From the NCBI RefSeq assembly GCF_022347545.1, contig NZ_JAKREW010000001.1, positions 372,001 to 436,000 on the forward strand: DNA of 64,000 nt. Direction: 5' to 3'. The notes below the pieces were generated by a model. That model ran no database searches. It was not told the origin of the DNA and worked only from the letters and a program-made list of their open reading frames with translations. Made by a program: the position numbers and the translations under genes. Origin of the DNA: Terribium retamae (GTDB lineage: Bacteria > Pseudomonadota > Alphaproteobacteria > Rhizobiales > Rhizobiaceae). Shown here piece by piece: positions 1 to 7,539 of the stretch (positions within the stretch are counted from its first letter, which is position 1; each line of letters begins with the position of its first letter).

Positions 1-537
1 ACCCACATAGGAAACGGCAAGGAACATCACGTCCGACATTTCCGGCACGACATTGACTTTACCGACCAGTTCGGCCGGCGGGTCCATGAAGATGGCCGAC
101 GTGTTGATGTCGCCGGAATAGACAGATTTGTTGACCGTCACACCCGTCGTGCCCCACATCCAAGGCACGGAATACCGGCGGCCGGGGTCGAACGGGACAT
201 CGATCCAACGCGGATCGACGTTCTTGAAATTCTCCATCTGATCCGGCCGGCTCTCCAGGACAAGGCCTTCATCAATCCACACCTTCACCACCGGCGCGGA
301 CGGCACCACCATGTCGTAGCCATGACCACCCTGGCGAATCTTGGCGAGCGCGGTGTCGTTGGAATCGTAATCGGTCACCGTGACCTTGACGTCGTATTTC
401 TGCTCGAACTTCTTCACCATTTCGGGGCTGGTGTAGTTGCCCCAATTATAGATGTTGAGCACGCCTTCGGCATGCGCAGCGCTCATTCCGGCAAGCGTTG
501 CGACGGCAGCCGCGGCTAAAGACTTCTTCCAGGCCAT
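1..537 (-). CDS. Polyamine-type ABC transporter periplasmic binding protein (PotD/PotF-like), partial
   Basis: N-terminal 179 codons of an extracellular solute-binding protein; the C-terminal part lies beyond the left edge. The start at 537 is preceded by a good GGAGGGA ribosome binding site. Residues 1-23 form a Sec signal peptide (charged MAWKK, then an Ala-rich core, cleavage after AHA). The mature protein begins EGVLNIYNWGNY, and later SVPWMWGTTGVTVN matches the PotD/PotF fold, whose members bind putrescine, spermidine or related cationic ligands for a PotABC-type importer. No permease or ATPase of that type is visible here, so they are presumably further left. A 17-bp inverted repeat at 619-635 lies 82 bp upstream and recurs before the importer operon starting at 7087. 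Ligand identity is inferred. Confidence 0.88.
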   Translation of the reverse strand, partial: MAWKKSLAAAAVATLAGMSAAHAEGVLNIYNWGNYTSPEMVKKFEQKYDVKVTVTDYDSNDTALAKIRQGGHGYDMVVPSAPVVKVWIDEGLVLESRPDQMENFKNVDPRWIDVPFDPGRRYSVPWMWGTTGVTVNKSVYSGDINTSAIFMDPPAELVGKVNVVPEMSDVMFLAVSYVG

Positions 538-618
538 TGTGTTCTCTCCCTCCCGGTTTGCGCCTCGTCATGTGCGCTTCAGAGGCAGACTGTCACGCGA
601 TCGCTCGTGGCACAAGAG

Positions 619-635
619 TGCGATCTGCGATCGCA
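619..635. promoter_or_regulatory. 17-bp inverted repeat operator, copy 1
   Basis: TGCGATC-TGC-GATCGCA, a perfect 7-bp dyad with a 3-bp centre, in the 225-bp gap upstream of the PotD-like gene. Exactly the same 17 bp occur, inverted, at 7175-7191 upstream of the dppA-like gene. Size and symmetry suit a dimeric repressor such as a GntR-family protein, but no regulator gene is present in the window. No other feature was seen in 538-762. Confidence 0.7.
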
Positions 636-762
636 AAAGATTATTTGGCCTCGAGGAATATCGCGACTTGGTCGATAGCCGGCAAAGCCTCCTGCACAAC
701 GACAGAAGGTTTGAAAAGCATGCTGAAAACGCTGCAGATGGCGATATTGTCGTCAGCCGAAT

Positions 763-1959
763 TCACTCCACGGCGCAAATGTCACGAATGGCGCGAATAG
801 CGGCGAGAGCCTCGATCGAGCGTTCCGGATTGACGAACTCCGGCCAGGTCGACAGTTTCACCGCGGCAAAATCGGTTTGCGGATCCATGTAGATGTACTG
901 GCCGAAAATGCCGCGGCACATATAGGAGCGCCGTTCGGGATCCTCGATCCAGAACTGGTTATGATAGGCACCGTGCGGCAGGACAGTCCGATAGACGCCC
1001 TGGAAGAGCTCATGATTGCCGCGACGGGTTTCTTCGATCCATTCCGATGGGACGATCTGCCGGCCATTCAGCGCGCCGCCCCGCAGATGCAACAGCGCAA
1101 AGCGGGCATAGTCGCGCAGCGTCGCATTGAGGCCGCCGTCCGCCAGCGCATAGCCGCCGTGGTCGACGGTTATGTAGGCGTCTTCTTCCGCGCCCATCGG
1201 CGCCCACAGTTCCTTGCTGATCAGTTCGGCCAGCGGCAAGCCACTGACCCGTTCCAACAGAAAGCCTAGGATGTCGGTCTCGATCGACCGATAGTTGAAA
1301 AGCTCGCCATGCGGCCGCTCGAGCTCGGTCAGCGTCATGATAAGTTGCCATACCGTTTGCGGCCAGTCCGGCCGCGTCATAGGCTTCCAGCCGCAGGCCT
1401 GATCGAGCTGCTGCATATGCGAGCCCGCCGTCGTGTAGGACTCGTCGAAAAGGACACCGCTCGTCATGTCCAGCACCTGCTGGACAGTCGCGCCTCGATA
1501 GGCCGTCGCTTCAAGCTCCGGCAGATACGTCGTCACTGGTGATGCTGTCTCGACAAGCCCCTTGTGAACAAGGATGCCCAGTACTGTGGCAACGATCGAT
1601 TTGGTAACCGACATCGCCAGGTGATGGCCATGCGGCTTCATCCCGTTCATGTAGCGTTCGGCAACGATTTCGCCCCGCGACAGCACGAGAAAGCCGTCGG
1701 TAAAACTGTTATCGAGAAAATCCCGGATCGTACGACGGCGCCCGGCCACCTCGAATTCGATGTGATCGATTTCCATAAGGCGCGTCGGCAAGGGCGAGGC
1801 AGGTCCCTGCCCGCGCCAGATTTGTGCCGTGGCAGTCATTTCGCGCACATGCTGGAAGGTCCATCGATGATAAGGAGGGTAATCCCAATCCGTACGCGGA
1901 ATAACAGGCGACCCAGGCGTCTTCGGATTGCGCCATGACGCGTTGCTGTTGGCATTCAT
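763..1959 (-). CDS. Serine hydrolase, beta-lactamase class C / NylB-like
   Basis: 398-aa serine hydrolase of the class C beta-lactamase/esterase family. The nucleophile motif is Ser117-Val-Thr-Lys120 and the second catalytic motif is Tyr223-Arg-Ser225. This spacing is close to that of 6-aminohexanoate-dimer hydrolase (NylB: Ser112, Lys115, Tyr215), so an amide, peptide or ester substrate is plausible. No signal peptide is visible, which suggests a cytoplasmic enzyme. The start at 1959 was chosen for its strong GGAGGTGGG site; the frame stays open to 2067, but that would overlap the upstream ATPase gene. It is the last gene of the importer operon, 46 bp after the ATPase, so it may hydrolyse the imported substrate. 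Confidence 0.85.
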   Translation of the reverse strand: MNANSNASWRNPKTPGSPVIPRTDWDYPPYHRWTFQHVREMTATAQIWRGQGPASPLPTRLMEIDHIEFEVAGRRRTIRDFLDNSFTDGFLVLSRGEIVAERYMNGMKPHGHHLAMSVTKSIVATVLGILVHKGLVETASPVTTYLPELEATAYRGATVQQVLDMTSGVLFDESYTTAGSHMQQLDQACGWKPMTRPDWPQTVWQLIMTLTELERPHGELFNYRSIETDILGFLLERVSGLPLAELISKELWAPMGAEEDAYITVDHGGYALADGGLNATLRDYARFALLHLRGGALNGRQIVPSEWIEETRRGNHELFQGVYRTVLPHGAYHNQFWIEDPERRSYMCRGIFGQYIYMDPQTDFAAVKLSTWPEFVNPERSIEALAAIRAIRDICAVE

Positions 1960-2005
1960 GTTGAACCCACCTCCATTGTCGGCCGGCGATCTGCTCGAAC
2001 GCCAA

Positions 2006-3676
2006 TCATCCTTCGATGCTTTCTCGCTCGACCATCTGCCCGGGTAACCGATGGAGTGAAGCGACAAGCTCCCGCGTGTAGGTCTCCTGCGGGTTTGTCA
2101 GCACATCTGCGGCACCACCCTGCTCCACGATCCTGCCCGAGCGAAACACATAGACGCGCTGGCAGAAGGAACTGACGACGGACAGGTCGTGCGAAATGTA
2201 GACCAGCGTCAGTGCACGCTCTCGGCGAAGGCGAGCGAGCAGTTCCAGGATCTGCGCTTGCGTGGTCACGTCGAGTGCCGAGGTGATCTCGTCGGCGATC
2301 AGCACTTGCGGTTGCAGTGCCAAAGCCCTGGCGATCCCCACGCGCTGGCACTGGCCCCCAGACAGCTGCCGTGGCTTGCGCTCGCCGAGCGCAGTGGGCA
2401 ATTCCACCATGTCGAGAAGTTTCGAGGCCTGTCTCAGCGCTTCCCGTCGACCGGCGATGCCATGGCGCCAGATTGGCTCGGCAATCGCCTCCAGTGCGGT
2501 CATGCGCGGATTGAGGGAATCGTATGGATTCTGGAAAACCATCTGAACGCGGCGCCGAAATGCCAGGAGGTCACCGCCTGCAAACTGCTCGATGGGACGA
2601 CCATCCAGTTTGACCGTTCCGGCGGCCGGGCGGTTCTGCCTGATGATGCTGCGTGCCAGCGTACTTTTGCCGGATCCGCTTTCGCCAACGATGCCAACCG
2701 TTTCGCCGGTGGCGACGGCAAGGCTCACGCCGTCCAATGCCGCGAAAGGCGCAGGTTTTCGGTTGCGGACGATGTCGATGAGATCGCGTTTCGCCGGAAA
2801 GACAACGCGCAAGTCTTCGATCTGCAGCAACGGCGTCTGATCTTCGACTTGCTTCCAACCTGTCTTGAACTGCCTTTTACCCGGCTGAGAGTCCACCAGC
2901 AGCCTTGTATAGGGATGTCGGGGTGCCTCGATGATCTGCCCTGCCTCCCCCTGCTCGACGATCTCGCCATGACGCATCACGATGATGCGCGAACAGACGT
3001 CCGCCAGAACTCCGAGGTCATGGGAAATCAGCGCAATCGCAAGGCCACGTTGCCGATTGAGCTCCTTGAGCAGCTCAAGGATTTTCGCCTGGACCGTGAC
3101 GTCGAGAGCTGTGGTCGGCTCGTCGGCAATCAGCAGTCTCGGCGCGCAGCTGATCGCGGCTGCGATCATCACGCGCTGCTTCATGCCGCCCGACAATTCG
3201 TGCGGATATGACTTCGCCCGCATTGCGGACTCGCGAATGCCGACGTCATCAAGAAGTTTGACAGCTCTCCCCAGCGCCTCGCTTCGGGAAAGAGCGAGGT
3301 GCCGGATCATTGGCTGCGCAATCTGCCTGCCGACTTTCCGCAGCGGATCCAGGTGTGACGCCGGATTCTGGAAAATCATCGCCATGTGGCGGCCGCGCAG
3401 CTTCGTCCATTCCGCCTCGCCAAGGCCCAGCAAGCCCTGGCCGTCGAAGTGGACATCGCCGGTCACGTCGGCTGTCGAAGGCAGCAATCCCATCGCAGCG
3501 CGGCAGATGGTCGACTTGCCGGAACCGCTCTCGCCGGCAATGCCAACGATCTCGCCCGGCATGATCTGAAACGAGACATGCTTCAGCACCCTTGTATTGC
3601 CGAACGTCACCGAAACATCGGCGATATCGAGCAGCGGACGGTCTGCTGTCGTTAGCGGAGCGAGCGGCCCGTTCAT
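2006..3676 (-). CDS. Dipeptide/oligopeptide-type ABC transporter, fused double ATPase
   Basis: 556-aa protein with two ABC ATPase domains in one chain, equivalent to DppD and DppF joined (GsiA/YejF type). Domain 1 (about 15-260) has Walker A GESGSGKST at 48-56, signature LSGGMKQR and Walker B LLIADEPTTALD. Domain 2 (about 285-540) repeats these with GESGSGKST, LSGGQCQR and LIADEITSALD. It would power the two permeases encoded just upstream on the same strand. Its start overlaps the stop of the DppC-like gene by 4 bp (ATGA), indicating translational coupling. The sequence alone does not tell peptide from nickel, glutathione or opine substrates. Confidence 0.95.
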   Translation of the reverse strand: MNGPLAPLTTADRPLLDIADVSVTFGNTRVLKHVSFQIMPGEIVGIAGESGSGKSTICRAAMGLLPSTADVTGDVHFDGQGLLGLGEAEWTKLRGRHMAMIFQNPASHLDPLRKVGRQIAQPMIRHLALSRSEALGRAVKLLDDVGIRESAMRAKSYPHELSGGMKQRVMIAAAISCAPRLLIADEPTTALDVTVQAKILELLKELNRQRGLAIALISHDLGVLADVCSRIIVMRHGEIVEQGEAGQIIEAPRHPYTRLLVDSQPGKRQFKTGWKQVEDQTPLLQIEDLRVVFPAKRDLIDIVRNRKPAPFAALDGVSLAVATGETVGIVGESGSGKSTLARSIIRQNRPAAGTVKLDGRPIEQFAGGDLLAFRRRVQMVFQNPYDSLNPRMTALEAIAEPIWRHGIAGRREALRQASKLLDMVELPTALGERKPRQLSGGQCQRVGIARALALQPQVLIADEITSALDVTTQAQILELLARLRRERALTLVYISHDLSVVSSFCQRVYVFRSGRIVEQGGAADVLTNPQETYTRELVASLHRLPGQMVERESIEG

Positions 3677-4530
3677 GCCGACACCTGCCCGCGACGCAAC
3701 TGGCCAAGGCCGTCACCGAGAAAGGCCAGGCCGAGCCCCAGCGAAATGGCTGCCAAGCCCGGGAAGGTGCAAATCCACCACGCCTGGCGGATATAGCGGC
3801 TTCCATCCGAGATCATCACGCCCCATTCCGCCAGCGGCGGCTGAGCACCCATGCCGAGGAAACCGAAGCTCGCGCCTGCGAGCATGACAAGGACAGCATC
3901 GCTCACCGCATAGGCAACCACGGGCCCGAAAGCGTTGGGCAGCACGTGGCGCAACAAGACAACACGATCGGAATAACCCAGGCACTGCGCGGCCTGCACA
4001 TACTCGCTGTCGCGGATCGCCATGACTTCGGCACGCACCAGTCGCGCATAGGTCACCCAGCCGACCACCGCCAGCGCGATGAAGAAGTTGATCAGCCCCG
4101 GACCGAGCACGCCGACGATCGCCAGCACCAGGACGAAGAATGGAAAGGCAGCCGTCAGGTCATAGAGCCGCATCAGAAGCGTATCGACAGTGCCGCCATA
4201 ATAGCCGCTGAGCAGGCCGACGGTTGTGCCGATGAGGAGTGGCGGCAGCACGCCGGCCAGGCACATCAGGAGATCGATGCGCGCGCCGTGGATGACGCGC
4301 GAGAGCACGTCCCGTCCGACTTGATCCGTCCCGAACCAGTGCGCCGCGCTCGGCCCCTTCAGCGCATTCGCGATATCGACTGCGGTCGGATCGAAGGGCG
4401 CTACCAAGGGCGCGAACAAAGCCAGGACGATCCAGATACCGACGATCGATCCAGCAACCAGGAGGCTCCACGGCAGAGTGACCGCATGTTGTTTGGTCGC
4501 GCCGGAGGCAGGACTGGCTTCCATCGACAT
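3673..4530 (-). CDS. ABC transporter permease, DppC-like
   Basis: 285-aa inner-membrane permease of the DppBC family. An N-terminal transmembrane helix (about residues 24-46) is followed by the OppC-type soluble segment (FDPTAVDIANALKGPSA, then HWFGTDQVGRDVLSRVIHGA) and a binding-protein-dependent transport domain of about five helices. The EAA coupling loop reads VRAEVMAIRDSEYVQAAQCLG. The start at 4530 has an AGGAGGT site. It lies 9 bp after the DppB-like gene and overlaps the ATPase gene by 4 bp. Confidence 0.95.
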   Translation of the reverse strand: MSMEASPASGATKQHAVTLPWSLLVAGSIVGIWIVLALFAPLVAPFDPTAVDIANALKGPSAAHWFGTDQVGRDVLSRVIHGARIDLLMCLAGVLPPLLIGTTVGLLSGYYGGTVDTLLMRLYDLTAAFPFFVLVLAIVGVLGPGLINFFIALAVVGWVTYARLVRAEVMAIRDSEYVQAAQCLGYSDRVVLLRHVLPNAFGPVVAYAVSDAVLVMLAGASFGFLGMGAQPPLAEWGVMISDGSRYIRQAWWICTFPGLAAISLGLGLAFLGDGLGQLRRGQVSA

Positions 4531-4539
4531 GGCGACCTC

Positions 4540-5469
4540 CTATACCCGTGCGCGGGGATCGATGGCGGCAGACAGGAGGTCGACCAGGAAAGTCACCACC
4601 ACCGTCGTCACCGCAAACATGAGGGTGAGCCCTTGGACCACCTGGTAGTCACGCGCCAGAAGGGAATTGACCATCAATGTGCCGAGCCCCGGCACCGCAT
4701 AGACGGTTTCGACGATGATCGTGCCTCCAATCAGGAAAGCGACGAGGACTCCGAACAGGTTGAGCGTCGGCAGGATCGCGTTGGGCAATACCGTACGCCA
4801 GAATATCTCTCGTTCCCCAGCCCCTTGCGCGCGCGCCGCAACGACGAAATCGGCGGAGGCCTTTTCAATGAGAGCGGCTCGCAGGCTCTGAACCAGCACA
4901 GGCACCATCCAGATCGCAGTGGACAGCGCCGGCAGGAACAGGTGATGCAGGTGATCGGCAAAGGTCTTGCCGTAGCCCGAGACAGGAAACCAGCCGAGCC
5001 CGACGCCGAAGAAACGCGACATCATGATGCCGAGCCAGAACACCGGGATGGCCATGCCTGCGATGCCGATGAAACGGATGAGCTGGTCTGCAAGGCTGCC
5101 GGGCCTGCGCGCGCTGGCAATCGCCAACGCGATCGATGGTGGTACCGCGAGACAGACGACGTAGCCAGTCAGGAAAAGCGTTGGCCAGATATACTGTCCG
5201 ATCAAGGCCACGACCGGACGTTTGTAGCGCATCGACTGACCGATATCGCCGGCGAACACGTTGCCGGCATAGGTCATGAATTGCTGCCACAGCGGCTGAT
5301 CCAAGCCAAAACGCTGCCTGATCGCTTCGATCGTTTCCGGGCTGGCACGGTCACCAGCGATGACCCTGGCGGGATCTCCCGGCACCATGTGCACCAGCAG
5401 GAACGTGACGATGCAGATGCCGGCAAGCACGAAGATCAATTGGATGATGCGCCTGAGGATTGTTTGCAA
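4540..5469 (-). CDS. ABC transporter permease, DppB-like
   Basis: 309-aa inner-membrane permease with the classic DppB opening (M)QTILRRIIQLIFVLAGIC, then VHMVPGDPARVIAG and the transport domain to the C-terminus; the EAA loop region reads DFVVAARAQGAGEREIFWR. I place the start at the TTG at 5469 because the family begins exactly there and a GGTGGCGAG sequence precedes it; a GTG at 5514 would add 15 untypical residues. It sits between the binding protein gene (ending 5564) and the DppC-like gene. It forms the heterodimeric channel with DppC. Confidence 0.93.
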   Translation of the reverse strand: MQTILRRIIQLIFVLAGICIVTFLLVHMVPGDPARVIAGDRASPETIEAIRQRFGLDQPLWQQFMTYAGNVFAGDIGQSMRYKRPVVALIGQYIWPTLFLTGYVVCLAVPPSIALAIASARRPGSLADQLIRFIGIAGMAIPVFWLGIMMSRFFGVGLGWFPVSGYGKTFADHLHHLFLPALSTAIWMVPVLVQSLRAALIEKASADFVVAARAQGAGEREIFWRTVLPNAILPTLNLFGVLVAFLIGGTIIVETVYAVPGLGTLMVNSLLARDYQVVQGLTLMFAVTTVVVTFLVDLLSAAIDPRARV

Positions 5470-5563
5470 CTCGCCACCGTTTCGATCGCTTGCGAGGTCG
5501 GCAGAGGCCGACACAAGGAAAGCGGCGCGGTGCCTTTCAGCACCGCACCGCCTCTGGGAGGAT

Positions 5564-7087
5564 CTATTGCTCGATCGTTGTCTCTTCGAGCGTCCACTGC
5601 ATCGCCGGCGTCATCTTCAAGTTCTTCAGACGTTTCGAATAGGCGATCGCATAAGGCGAATAATAAAGCGGAATCTGCGAGACCTCTTCCGTGGCGATCT
5701 TCGAGATCTCCTGGTAGATGGCAGCCCGTTTGGCTGGATCCTGCTCGCGAGACCCTTGCTCGGTCAGTTCGTTCACCCGCTTGTTGTTGTAGAAGGTGTT
5801 GAAGGCGTGTGAATCGCATTCGCCGCACAGCGCCCAGCGCACGGCAAGGTCCGGATCGGTCACTTCATTCATCCACCAGGTCGGCGTGGCGTCGTATTCG
5901 CCCTTGCCTGTCGCGTCCCACCAGCCGGGCGTGTCGACATTGACGAGCACCGGCTTCAGCCCGATCGCTTCCCACTGTGCCTGCATCAGGAGCCCAATCT
6001 GCTGATTGGTCGAGCCACTGCCAAGGATGATCTTCACTTCCTTCCCGGCCATGCCGGATTCCGCCAGCAACTGCTTGGCTTTCTCCATGTCCGCAACGAT
6101 GCCTGGATAATTGTCGTCATGGAATTGAAGCGACCCGGGGAGCGGTGTGTTCGCCGGCTTTGCATAGCCGCTGGTGACAGCCTGGGTCAGAGCCTTGTTG
6201 TCGAGTGCATAGGCGGCTGCCTGTCGTGCTTTCAGATTGGAGAACGGTTCGCGACCATGGTTGAGAAGCGAAACGAAGATGACGTTCGATGGCTCCATAC
6301 GCATGTCGATGCCATCGGTTGCCTTGAGATCGTCGATCTGGGCCCAGTTGACGCCGCGCATGACGTCGACTTCGCCGGTCTTGAGCATGGCCGCCGCTGT
6401 CTCCGGCTCGGCGACTTCGACCAGTTCCACGCTCGCTTCCGATTTCGGATAGCCTTGCCGCCAATAATTTGGATTGGGTGCAAGCACAAGCTTTTCGCCC
6501 GGCTTCCATTCCTTGACCATGTAGGGGCCGGAAGAGAGTGGCACCGAGTTGAAGGCACCATCGACACCACGCTTGTCGACATCCGCCTTGGAGACGATGC
6601 CGACATTCCACAGTTCGAGATTGGCCAGCATCGGAGCCAGCGCGTGCTTCATCTTGATGACAACCGTCTTCGCATCGGGCGCCGAGATCGATTCCACGGC
6701 AGCCAGCGGCGATGGCAAAGCCGACTCCTTATCCGATCGGACACGCTCCAAACTGAAGGCGACGTCCTCAGCCGTCACCGGTGAGCCGTCTGAAAATTTG
6801 GCGTCACGCAAATGAAGCGTGTAGGTCATGCCGTCGGTTGCTGCCTCCCATTTTTCTGCGAGACCCGGCTCCAGTTCACCAGTTTCGAAATTGCGGCGCA
6901 GAAGCCGGGAGTAAAGCTGTCCATAAACTTCGATGTTTCCGGCGGCACCGGAACGCGACGGATCGAGCGTCGTGGCCGGATAAGGCGATGCGATGCGAAT
7001 GACGGACTCTGCCTGTGCAGCACCGCCTGGCGAAAAGACCGCCAAACCCAGCGCAGCCGCCAGCATCGCCTTTTTTATCGTTTTCAT
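5564..7087 (-). CDS. ABC transporter substrate-binding protein, family 5 (DppA/OppA-like)
   Basis: 507-aa periplasmic binding protein. The start at 7087 has an AGGGAG site. Residues 1-26 are a signal peptide (MKTIKK, hydrophobic core, cleavage near AQA). The mature chain begins ESVIRIASPYPATTLDP and carries the family 5 signature region around LRDAKFSDGSPVTAEDVAFS. Family members bind di- or oligopeptides, nickel, glutathione or opines. It is the first gene of the operon running down to 763 (binding protein, two permeases, double ATPase, hydrolase). The frame is open to 7201, but that extension lacks a signal peptide start and covers the operator. Confidence 0.93.
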   Translation of the reverse strand: MKTIKKAMLAAALGLAVFSPGGAAQAESVIRIASPYPATTLDPSRSGAAGNIEVYGQLYSRLLRRNFETGELEPGLAEKWEAATDGMTYTLHLRDAKFSDGSPVTAEDVAFSLERVRSDKESALPSPLAAVESISAPDAKTVVIKMKHALAPMLANLELWNVGIVSKADVDKRGVDGAFNSVPLSSGPYMVKEWKPGEKLVLAPNPNYWRQGYPKSEASVELVEVAEPETAAAMLKTGEVDVMRGVNWAQIDDLKATDGIDMRMEPSNVIFVSLLNHGREPFSNLKARQAAAYALDNKALTQAVTSGYAKPANTPLPGSLQFHDDNYPGIVADMEKAKQLLAESGMAGKEVKIILGSGSTNQQIGLLMQAQWEAIGLKPVLVNVDTPGWWDATGKGEYDATPTWWMNEVTDPDLAVRWALCGECDSHAFNTFYNNKRVNELTEQGSREQDPAKRAAIYQEISKIATEEVSQIPLYYSPYAIAYSKRLKNLKMTPAMQWTLEETTIEQ

Positions 7088-7539
7088 CTGAAACTCCCTC
7101 TGGGGCGCTTTGCGCCTTCTTGTTTTCGTCGCCTGCGCAACGACCGCGAGCAGCACGCCAAACGACTTCATTATGCGATCGCAGATCGCAAATAATGTCA
7201 AGGTCGTTGTGAGGGAATGCCCGCGATTTCAACCACACATGTGAGATCGCGGGGCAGGATCTCTTGGCATGTGGCGCTGACGCTCCGAAAAAACGCGAAC
7301 CGTCATGATCAAGTGCTGCGCCCCTCTTCTCTATGGCAATAACGTTGCGATCACTGTGCCGTGCCGCCTTCATGCCCCTGCCACAATTTGGTTTAAACGG
7401 ACTCTGGGCTTTGTCGGGACACTCTGAGGTGCCGGGCATCGCTTGCGCTTCTTCAGCTTAGCTTATTGTTTTATCGCAGGTTTTCATCGCAAACTGTGGG
7501 ACCACTTTTGCGGAACCTGGTTAGGGTTGCGAAAACATC
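7088..7539. other. Intergenic region between the divergent dppA-like operon and mprF
   Basis: 452 bp with no credible gene. It holds a TTGACA -35-like hexamer at 7197-7202 (minus strand) for the importer operon, the second copy of the 17-bp operator (7175-7191), and upstream of mprF two direct ATCGCA repeats at 7473-7478 and 7486-7491, 13 bp apart. I see no clear terminator or RNA gene. No strong ribosome binding site precedes the mprF ATG. Confidence 0.6.
7175..7191. promoter_or_regulatory. 17-bp inverted repeat operator, copy 2
   Basis: TGCGATC-GCA-GATCGCA, the reverse complement of the element at 619-635. Flanking bases extend the symmetry (ATTA on the left, AATAAT on the right). It lies about 90 bp upstream of the dppA-like start, directly downstream of a TTGACA hexamer read on the minus strand, so a bound protein would block the promoter. 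A CATAAT hexamer follows, but with a 20-bp spacer the promoter itself is uncertain. Confidence 0.7.

Noticed and set aside
3592..5802. Long 736-codon open frame on the plus strand opposite the ABC transporter genes
   Set aside because: Rich in Arg, His, Asp and Gln with no recognisable domain, and antisense to clear permease and ATPase genes. It is a by-product of high GC codon use.
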